DNA of 64,000 nucleotides from Diadema setosum (taxonomy: Eukaryota; Echinodermata; Echinoidea; Diadematoida; Diadematidae). Shown here piece after piece: positions 56,701 through 64,000 of this stretch. The notes below the pieces were generated by a model that worked only from the letters and a program-made list of their open reading frames with translations, searched no databases and was not told the origin of the DNA. Position numbers and translations under genes: made by a program. Numbering within the stretch: the stretch's first letter is position 1; every line of letters begins with the position of its first letter. Location of the stretch: assembly GCF_964275005.1 (NCBI RefSeq), contig NC_092704.1, forward strand, positions 34,248,416 through 34,312,415. The letters run 5' to 3'.

Positions 56701-58953
56701 TTTTAATTTCGTGAATTTCGCGAGCGCCAAGATTTGCAAAATTAGAATGCACGCAAAATTTCTTGTCTACACTATATGCATTGAACGCCAGTGGCAATTC
56801 GCGAAAATTTCATGCCACGAAAAAGGCCATCGGCTCCAATTCGCGAAAATTTTGTGCCGCGAATATATCGAGGTTTACAGCAATCAGCTTCAACACTAAT
56901 GGTCAGATGGCTGTAAACCTCAAACTGTCCTAAGTTGTTCACAGCTGTACTACAATAATGTACTATTATGAGACTCAACAGAATGGTAATCCAAAAGATA
57001 TTGTTATTGACAAGATTCCATATCTTAGTAAAACATTGACACACCACACACCACAAATCTGCTATTTGTGCTGAAGTCAGTAACTGACATAATGTAAAAG
57101 TCAATCACTTTTTCCCACTGAGCAGTTCAAAAAACATAATTTGTGACCCGCTACAACAAAAGGATCCGAAAGTTCAGGGAGGTAAATTTTCTGAAAATGA
57201 AATGACATTATTCCCATACTCTTCTGCTTTAATTTCATATCCAACACGACTCAAAAAAGTACTCGGTTGCAGAAATATTGATGATTTTATGAGACCATGT
57301 CGAGTGGTCTAGGAAATCAGTGTTTCAAGAAAACCGCCTTCAAAGCTTTCTTTCTGACGCAATCGTGATCAAGGGGAGGTAAGACAGATTTCACCTCTTG
57401 ACAATAGAAGGTCTGCTCATAACAACCTCTACGATGTTCATTCAAGCTAAACACCACAGTCTATGCAAGACCAATCAGTAACCACAATGCTATGCACTGA
57501 CCAATAAGATCACTCCCTCGTTGCTAGGAGTGGAGTCTATCTACAGCGCTAAATCCAAATCTTTGCACACATTTCTGTTTCATTGAAAGTCAAATATTCA
57601 TGGCCCAGAAAAACGCTAATTTGGTCTTTCCTTTAATCATTTAGCTTGGAAATTTTGGAAGATGACAGACGAGACATGAGTATGCCAAAAACAGACATTT
57701 GAATTTGATGGCTTTGACCAATTTTGATGACCTGACTTCAAACTTGATTTTTCTATGTCTTAGCTCAGCCATCTGCGACTATTGGATCCTTTTGTTGTGG
57801 CGGGTCACATTTATTTTAGGTTCTTGAATTTGTGCTGCGCAAATTGCCAACCCATTCAAAATATGCAGAGAAAATTGTGAACATATTTTTGAGGGTTTTA
57901 GAATTTGCTCTAACGGTATACGGTTAGCCAGAAGAAGTGCGAAATAAGCGAAAATTAAAAAATCATAGAAATTTCTGGCTGGGAGCTCTGGCCGGCAGCT
58001 GGAACATCACAAATACTCAAAAAGGCACAATCTTACTTGCTCTTGATAGCACTAAACCAAATACTATCGTTGTAGTTTAGAGAATGTAAGAAATACTAGG
58101 TAGAACCTACTGTCGTAGTAGGCCTACTCAACAAGTAGACCGTATTACCGCAGAACTGGAATATTATAGATTTAAAAAAAAATAGTAAGGTTTTTGTTTG
58201 TTTGTTTGTTTGTTTTTTTACCTTATTTCCTATTAAATCCCATTACGGCATTATCCATGTGCAACATTAACACTCGTACAGTCATCCTTTGACCTTGGAT
58301 AAGAAGGGTTTAATCTAACTGAATTTTAGTGTTATACTAATATAATAAAGGTAGAATGCTATGATGATGAATTTAAGGTCAACTGAAAAGTTCACACAGC
58401 GACTGGGCTGTGTATAAATTTAGATCTAGTTACTGAAAAGTTAGTGTAACAAAATCTGATAAGCAATGCCAATGATAGTCTATCTAAAATGCTATTCATT
58501 ATTGCATGTAGATACCCGGTAGCTCTCTCTGCTCCAGCCTCGGGGGGGGGGGGGGGGTGTTTCACAAAGCCGTTCTTAAAGTTAAGAAGGACTTTTAAGT
58601 GCGACTGGTGATCAGTATCAGTTCTTGTGCTGAATTATTGAGATTCTGATAAGTATAGCACGCAAGAACTGATCACCAGTCGCACTTAAGTCCTTCTTAA
58701 CTTTAAGAACGGCTTTGTGAAACACCCCCGAAAACGAAAACGATTTTTTTGGTCACGAAAACGATTTTTTGTTGGAGTGGCATATTGATCATGTTGATGA
58801 TTGCTATTTCCTGCGATTGCACATGTATGCACTAATGTTTGTGAATGTTTAAAAAAGCAGTTTGTCCATAACTTACCCTTCACCGAGCTTCTTGAGAATG
58901 TAAAACCGTCTTCCACCGACAGTAACTCGCTTTTTGGTGCACGAGCATCCCAT
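50281..58953 (-). CDS. STK16: Serine/threonine protein kinase STK16, seven coding exons with alternative last exons
   Basis: STK16 is a small membrane-anchored kinase of the NAK family, linked in vertebrates to Golgi and secretory functions. Exons: 58877-58953, 56344-56563, 55634-55776, 54146-54266, 53452-53547, 52261-52385, then 50281-50407 (302 residues; human about 305). An alternative last exon at 51091-51187 gives 292. The start MGCSCTKKR has Gly2 for myristoylation and Cys3/Cys5 for palmitoylation, and the kinase domain fills the rest. Seen motifs: glycine loop GEGGFSVV (24-31), Lys45 (FALK), Glu61, HRD 146-148 with MKPGN, DFG 166-168, APE 200-202, VDIWSLGC with Asp217, and the late Arg281. 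All catalytic residues are present, so it should be active. All introns are GT-AG with matching phases. Confidence 0.92.
51011..51016 (-). terminator. Candidate polyadenylation signal for STK16 last exon A
   Basis: AATAAA on the minus strand, 75 bases past the stop codon of exon A. Its presence supports exon A as a true terminal exon rather than a decoy. Confidence 0.5.
51091..51187 (-). CDS. STK16: STK16 alternative last exon A (proximal)
   Basis: The acceptor is AAAACATGCAG, in the same phase as exon B. One base completes Arg261, then 31 codons and TGA at 51093-51091. It encodes VGFGKIKRLVNEMLCVNPNE then RSSVEIILESL. LV.EML.VNP.ER.S...I...L is again subdomain XI and lines up with exon B residue for residue through the conserved Arg, with a shorter tail. 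An AATAAA follows 75 bases on. The tract before the acceptor is A-rich, so the site may be weak. It could be a decayed duplicate, but the frame is intact. Confidence 0.7.
52261..52385 (-). CDS. STK16: STK16 exon 6 (kinase subdomains IX-X)
   Basis: The acceptor is TCCTTCTACCAG, the donor GTGAGA. It encodes SLGCLLYNMAFLQSPFEPIY, then ARGDSLHLAVLGRNFKFPEN and S, and two bases of Arg261. With exon 5 it forms DIWSLGC, the start of helix F. Confidence 0.92.
53452..53547 (-). CDS. STK16: STK16 exon 5 (APE region)
   Basis: The acceptor is CATTCTCCAG, the donor GTAATG, 32 codons. It encodes DLAAEKCSMLFRAPELFHVD, then SHCIVDEKVDIW. It contains the APE motif and the helix F Asp. Confidence 0.92.
53741..53785. 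repeat. (TA)n/(CA)n microsatellite
   Basis: This is a TA run following GTATGTATGTA and passing into ACACACAC, in STK16 intron 4. Confidence 0.85.
54146..54266 (-). CDS. STK16: STK16 exon 4 (catalytic and DFG loops)
   Basis: The acceptor is ATGTGTGTATAG, the donor GTAAAA. The first base completes the Arg of HRD; then DMKPGNVMLTEDDTPVIMDF, GSMGEARIEVKGRSEAVALQ. It carries catalytic Asp148, Asn153 and the magnesium-binding DFG. Confidence 0.93.
55435..55630. mobile_element. TA-flanked pogo/Tigger-like MITE abutting an STK16 splice donor
   Basis: The ends are CAGTCGACTCCCATTATAAC and CATAATGGGAGTGCACTG, with TA borders. Copy 4 of the family. Its right TA is bases +2 and +3 of the donor of STK16 exon 3, so donor bases +4 to +6 (CAG) are transposon sequence. 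Confidence 0.82.
55634..55776 (-). CDS. STK16: STK16 exon 3
   Basis: The acceptor is CTGCCCTTGAGCAG, the donor GTACAG. It encodes RGTLQDELDKLKSKGDQMSE, then ERIWRIFRGICEGIKALHTA and KPKPLAH plus two bases of the HRD Arg. RGTLQDEL and the following helix match the C-lobe entry of STK16 kinases. The donor overlaps a transposon end. Confidence 0.92.
56344..56563 (-). CDS. STK16: STK16 exon 2 (N-lobe)
   Basis: The acceptor is CGTTCATCTCAG, the donor GTTTGT, 220 bases. After completing Gly26 it encodes GFSVVDLVEDDQGDKFALKR and onward through AKKEAEYHCQFKHKNLIPLE to VLLVLPLFK. It carries the glycine loop end, Lys45 and the helix C Glu. AG two bases downstream is also possible as acceptor but breaks the frame. 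Confidence 0.93.
56674..56880. repeat. CTGTAAAA-ended TTTCGCG element
   Basis: The left end CTGTAAAATGAGGAATGTTT, and the right TATCGAGGTTTACAG. Inside are ATTTCGTGAATTTCGCGAGC, AATTCGCGAAAATTTCATGC and CCATCGGCTCCAATTCGCG. It is the best preserved member of the group that includes 16103-16282. Lies in STK16 intron 1. Confidence 0.65.
57142..57809. mobile_element. 668-bp element with TGTGACCCGC inverted ends
   Basis: TGTGACCCGCTACAACAAAA followed by GGATCC is inverted at the right end with one mismatch. The interior is unique in the window, with no open frame of note. It is a probable non-autonomous DNA transposon in STK16 intron 1. Confidence 0.75.
58553..58729. repeat. Long near-perfect hairpin with GGGTGTTTCACAAAGC ends
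   Basis: The left arm (58553-58615) and right arm (58670-58729) pair over about 60 bases: GTGTTTCACAAAGCCGTTCT is mirrored by AGAACGGCTTTGTGAAACAC, and GCGACTGGTGATCAG by CTGATCACCAGTCGC. The loop is about 55 bases. It lies only about 150 bases from STK16 exon 1, in intron 1. Confidence 0.8.
58877..58953 (-). CDS. STK16: STK16 exon 1 (acylated N-terminus)
   Basis: ATG at 58953-58951, donor GTAAGT. It encodes MGCSCTKKRVTVGGRRFYIL then KKLGE and two bases of Gly26. Met-Gly-Cys-x-Cys is the classic myristoylation-plus-palmitoylation start, which in vertebrate STK16 fixes the kinase to membranes. Confidence 0.92.
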
Positions 58954-60481
58954 GTCTTCGCTTCGTATTTCAGTTGTCACTTCGCTTTGAAGAGCCAGAG
59001 GATTGTAAATGCTCAGTCCCACTCGGATGAGTTTGTGTTTGTACCTGGTGCCCCTATCATTCAAGTCATTGATTTGCTCTCATTGCAACACTGCTTTCCG
59101 AAGGAAACAGACGTTCACCCACTTCAAATTGACTAAGTAAAATATTTACATGGGCGTGACATACATTTAAAACGTAAAGACCAACGTAACTGCTCGATTA
59201 CGCTACGTTATTGTCCTCTGGTCTGGTCTACGTGGTACACACACTTGTCATCACAGATTTTTCGATGTCATGTTTTGCATTTTTTGTTTTTGTTTTTGTT
59301 AGTAAGCAAGCACTCTGCTGCCCCCTATTGGTCATTGAGACGACATATTAATACAATGTATACAAATAATGTACATTGTATTCCAGCTTTTCGTTACCTT
59401 CTCAGAGCTTCATATGGGTCATGTACGTCGATTCTGTTTTTCCCCATCTTCTTCCTTCACCCGCCTTCTCCGTCTTCATCCTCTTCTACTGATCTTAACC
59501 CTTTCTCTTCATCTTTGATAATTGTATAAAGTATTTTTTCCCGTCATCATCATCATCATCATCATCACCACCACCAACACAACTACCATCTTCTTTTTTT
59601 TTCCCCTCTTCTTCTTCCACTTCTTGCTTCATTCTCTTCATATCCCTTCCTCTTGCCCTTCTTATATTCTTCTTCTCCCTTATTACTCCTTGTAAAGCAG
59701 AAAAGACACGCCATAGTATAAGGAAGGGCATCTCATAAGTCGTCATTTTGAATTAGACGAAGATAAGTAATTGTTGTATTGACATACGGCATGTATCGGA
59801 CAGTAAAACCCATCGATCGAAATTGTTGGAAACAAAGAGAAGAGGTCGACTTTCTCGCTACGGTCAATTCTCGCAATCAATGAACTTTGGAAATGCATTC
59901 TTTGACTTTCTAAAATAAGAAAGGGATGTGCAGCTGAAGGATTAACACGAGTCATAGACAAAGACAGTGATCATGCAAATCACTCTTGGGAGCGACAGTA
60001 AAATAGTTCGTCGAGCTAGTTCTTTTGCATGTTTACTATACTCCCAAGAGTCGCAATGTCATTAAAACCAGCTTTTATCGGCTTCAAATTTGAATTTGGT
60101 GAAAGTATGCTTTAATGCACACACTCATCCTTCAGTTTATTCTAAAGCTATGTGTAGTCGCAAACAGTTTAAATATCCTCGCAACTACTACTGGCCTCAA
60201 CAGTAACCTCAAGTATCCTCAATTACTACAAACGCAATTATTTTGACTATTTTATCATTTTGATACCATGCAGAGTAGACCATCTTCACTAACCGTTTCA
60301 TATTGTTCTATGCCATCTTCATCTGTACAACGTATCAGTAGCAGAACCATGTCTTTGTAATTTGTTAATTTCTCCAACGCTGTCATCAATGTCGTCCCTG
60401 CTATTTCTAACACATAGCCACCACCACCACCACCACCACCATCATCATCATCATCCTCGTCACCATCACCATCATCATCAC

Positions 60482-60514
<33 letters not shown>

Positions 60515-60898
60515 TATGGTGTATATTTTTATTTCCACTAAAATTGTCTAATTGCTTAAAAACACTTTAGTCGTCGTATATTAAGAAAAAATTAAAAACC
60601 AGTTGAAACTAGTTTGATGATGATGTCTCGTGATCGCTTTCGCGTATGTTTGATTGCATTTTAGATAAAAGTAACACTGAGATGTGAAAAACTTAATTGA
60701 TAAATGTATTTCACTCCTCATAATTATGTGCAACGATCTCACATCCGTTGACCTCTTGATTGAAAACAGTTAGTGGATTATTGACGTTAATGCTTGGGTA
60801 AGACTAACTAACACTTTGTGCCGAAGAACTGTATAATCCTATTACACTTATAAATCAATTGACCATTTCTTTGCCCATTGTTCCTCGATAATCTCTAG
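58954..60898. other. Upstream region of STK16, mostly unassigned
   Basis: No clear gene. Holds pyrimidine-rich low-complexity sequence (59440-59700) and CAT/CCA microsatellites (59543-59570, 60417-60513). The open frames at 59245-59529 and 59495-59746 follow low-complexity sequence and are not called. Confidence 0.4.
60417..60513. repeat. (CCA)n then (CAT)n microsatellite
   Basis: A CCACCACC run passes into CATCATCAT with a few interruptions (CCTCGTCACCATCACC). Confidence 0.9.
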
Positions 60899-61104
60899 CG
60901 GACGTGTTTGTCCAGCATCATACCAGTTCATTCGAAACTGACAAAAGGAACCAAGAAAGACGTGAGAGAGTGCAACGTCAGTTCCCCAAGACATCGTCAA
61001 CCGACCCATCACGACTACTGCGAGCTGCTGCTTATGTGATGACGTTACAAAAGGACGAATACATCTCTAACCTCAGACAACCAAGCAAACAAGCTTGCGT
61101 GTGA
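60899..61104 (+). CDS. Candidate terminal exon of an unknown gene
   Basis: An acceptor-like CGATAATCTCTAG precedes a frame that runs to TGA at 61102-61104. It reads DVFVQHHTSSFETDKRNQER, a basic stretch, then RLLRAAAYVMTLQKDEYISN. The composition is protein-like, without low complexity, but I recognise no family and no upstream partner exon. A minus-strand frame at 61045-61245 overlaps it, so one of the two at most is real. Confidence 0.25.
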
Positions 61105-63958
61105 TAGAGTGGACATCTCTTTAAAAGTGTTATATACATCAAGTTGAAAATTGATGAGCATCTGCAACTTATTTTGTGTGTTGTAGTCTTTCACCCTTTC
61201 AACCGGAACTCTGAAGTAGGTAAGTATACCATTGGCGTTTGCCATGATTTCCGAATGTATAGCCGCTCTGTTTGTCTTAGGACCGATTCAACACCCGATT
61301 CAACACCCGATATTATGTTCGGTAGCCAGTTTTTTTTTTCTTCTATTTATTGGGGGAGGCAGAATATGATTCAGAAATTATCGACAATCAAAGTTTGATG
61401 TAGATACTGAAGAGAATAGTAAACAGAGTTGACCGGACACTTAAACCGGCGGTATTCATGACAAATAATAAACAACATGGCCTTGTTAACATTGACCGAC
61501 GAACTGCACAAAAAAGAAAGAAATCAAAAGCGCAAACCAAAACACAAGTAGAACGCCCCGAAGCAACATTTTGTTGAAGGAAAAGAAGAGAAAGAGAAAA
61601 CAGAAGAAAGAAACTAAGTTATCATCATTTCACTTGGCTTGTTTACTCCCTAGACCTGGAATTTAGACTTAGTAATTCAGACTTGATTAAAAACAAACGA
61701 ATTAGCATCATTCATGTGGTTTGCTTGTACATCCACACTGAATTCCTATAAAATATAGAAAAAAAAAGATCTATTTAATTAATCGACAGTCTGATTGAGC
61801 ATCAATGAGAATTGTCAACATCAGCGTTGCAGGATAACTGCTTTCAATTTGTTCTTCATTAGTAGTCGGCGTGAACGTCGATTCAAATCTGATAAGTTCC
61901 TTGTGATTTTTTTTAATTTTTCAATTTTTTATGTATTTTTGAAACTTCTTTTATTTTATCAAGAATACAAAATACAAACGAAAAACTTGTCATGATAACA
62001 CGGAGATGTTGGCAAAAAAAAAAAAAAAAAACCACCACAACGATTATTTATTATTTATTTATTTTTTTTTTAGGACAAAAAAAAAATGCCACAACCAAAT
62101 TCAATAGATCATGCGGTAAAAATACAGTAGATTGTTGCATTTTTCTTTTGCATGGCATGTTCGACGTTGCAGGGGCTGTTACAACAAACATACTTAATGA
62201 TGCTTGACAAAGTGACCGCCCTCTCCTCGTGACAAAATGACTGAAATACTTTTTATTCTCAGTGATTTCCAAAAATAAAGGGGAAGGTACATGTGCGAGG
62301 GTGGGGTGATCGAGGAATAAAGAATGACCTGATTTGATAATAATTATGCTTACAAAAGAATACAGGTATCCATACTTAAAGGGATATTTTAACATAAATA
62401 TGCACTTCTAAATAGCAATCCACTTTATGAAGTTGCAATGTTTTAATAAATGAATTGATAACTGTAAGTGGATTCATGTTCTCTGTAATAACGGTGATGA
62501 CAATAACATCCATTAAATCATACTGGAAACAGTTAATCATTATTATATAGTAAGAATTCGTAACACTATTATGATACCCGTGTAGTAGGATGCTTTGTCT
62601 TAATCATTATAGGGTATACAATGATTTAGTATACGCCGTACTAAAATAGAAAATTAGAAATAAACGTTACCGAATCTTTGCGAAGCTCAAGGAAAAAAAA
62701 AAGATGTTAACAAGCCCATAATATTGACACTCGAAGATGATATGTGAATTAGAATGCTGGTCTTTTAATTTGCCTGCGGTCGTAGGCGAGCATTGATAAA
62801 AGGGTCTACGGTGATATGCACAGAACTTACCTCCATATCAATAGAACTCAACTCTATATCAATAGAACACTTCAAAGTTACCGAGTACCAGGACAAGCAT
62901 TCCTCCAAATTGTTTTAGGGGGGCATTAGTCACTTGAAGCGCACTCAGAAAAGGATGGGTCTCCGTACGGGAAGTATGTCAAGGATTGTGTAAATATTGA
63001 CCCAGCACTATACGAGTAGAATTTTTCCTGTAACTTTCCTTCTTGACAAGACGAACTGTCACTAATATCCCTCTCCCCTTCGGGACCCCCACCCCCTCAT
63101 GCTGCAGAACTCATCCACGAACATCCAATGAACATTGACTTCTCGTGCACTGAAATTTTGACCACTGAGTCGACTACATAAAAAAATACCTTAAAAACTG
63201 AGGGTTTTTGTATAGATTATATACCGTATAGATTATCGGTATTTGATTCTCAGAAGAATCTAGAATGGTCATATCATTAATATACTATATGCCTATCAGC
63301 ATTGTACAGGAAATAGATAGAAACCAACGTCCATATGCAGGCAATTCTCCCCTCTCTCTCCTCTCTCTCTCTCTCACTCTCTCTCTCTCTCACTCTTACT
63401 CTCTTGTCTGATGCCCTCACTTTGTGCATTGTGATAGCACACATCCATGTGGAATACCTCTTTCATTAATTGCCTATAAACCCAAAACTGTAGGTATTAT
63501 CTATTTGATTACATTCTCTCTCTCTCTCTCTTTCTCTCTTTGGATGTGCATTATTGGTTTAGTGTTTTGTGTGCGTGAGTGTGTGCAAATTATGTGTTTC
63601 AGATCAGAAAAAAGGAGAAAGCATTAAAACATCAAAATTGACATAGTGTCTCGATTTGGTATGTCACGTAGACCTAATCTTTGCTAATATCTTATTTCCC
63701 CAGAGTTCTATTCAAGTTCACAACCACTTCAAATACGGCTCTGCGCACACGTGAGAATATTATCCCTTTACGTCCTTCATCATTTCGTCTGCGTAATACT
63801 TGCGTCTCCTAGCAACGCATCAAGCACATCCTCCCTCTCCTCTCCAGGAAGTAGGAGGACAAGTTGCGCTCTTCTTCTTGACCGAGCCAGTCGCGTCGAA
63901 CACCAAAGCTGCGCTTTTTACTCTCAAACGAGTGTGACAGTCTGGACGAGCCGACATC
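61105..63958. other. Unassigned AT-rich stretch
   Basis: Nothing recognisable. Poly-A/poly-T runs (62014-62032, 62060-62071) and CT runs near 63343-63402 and 63512-63540 are the only obvious structures. Confidence 0.4.
63343..63402. repeat. (CT)n microsatellite
   Basis: A CT/TC run with interruptions (CCCTCTCTCTCC, CACTCTCTCT). A second run is at 63512-63540. Confidence 0.85.
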
Positions 63959-64000
63959 ATGGTGATGAGGATGATGCGAAGGAAGTCGTGCCCGAACACG
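63959..64000 (+). CDS. Possible start of a gene cut by the right edge
   Basis: An ATG at 63959 opens a frame that stays open for 14 codons to the edge (MVMRMMRRKSCPNT). The preceding 150 bases have more GC than the surrounding sequence, as near a 5' UTR. The run is too short to test. Confidence 0.25.
   Translation, partial: MVMRMMRRKSCPNT

Overview
The window is genomic DNA of an animal, most likely an echinoderm. It is AT-rich, its genes are split by long introns, and it is dense in short inverted-repeat elements and microsatellites. The two kinesin exons read very much like sea urchin kinesin heavy chain as I remember it; no search was run, so the clade assignment is an inference. Most long open frames in the window are chance or low-complexity. 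The real coding sequence is in short exons, which I assembled by hand from splice signals, reading phase and family motifs.

Layout. (1) 1-22,713, minus strand: the first two coding exons of a kinesin-1 heavy chain (KIF5 type). The ATG is at 22,713 and intron 1 is 14.75 kb. The gene runs off the left edge before the ATP-binding P-loop exon. Intron 1 carries a 5'-truncated L1-like LINE with a 16-bp target duplication, a 1-kb element with internal tandem units, and several small inverted-repeat elements. (2) 22,714-27,009: intergenic space between divergent genes, repeat-rich. (3) 27,010-41,532, plus strand: a complete nine-exon gene for a 410-residue TPR protein that I identify as the ribosomal protein L4 assembly chaperone (Acl4 family). 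Its third intron has every hallmark of a U12-type AT-AC intron. A decayed L2/CR1-like LINE and several DNA-transposon derivatives sit in other introns. (4) 41,533-50,280: space between convergent genes, filled with repeats. (5) 50,281-58,953, minus strand: a complete STK16-type protein kinase gene of seven coding exons, with two alternative last exons in the same phase. Each last exon encodes its own version of the end of the kinase domain. (6) 58,954-64,000: mostly unassigned, with one candidate terminal exon and a possible start codon at the right edge.

The three genes are unrelated in function: microtubule transport, ribosome assembly, and a membrane-anchored kinase. There is no operon. 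The most notable signals are the alternative kinase C-termini of STK16, the AT-AC intron of the L4 chaperone, a DNA transposon inserted three bases inside an STK16 splice donor, and two sets of non-autonomous elements. One set targets TTAA and includes a nested pair and two 775-bp copies with G/C-hairpin ends. The other targets TA and has pogo/Tigger-like ends.
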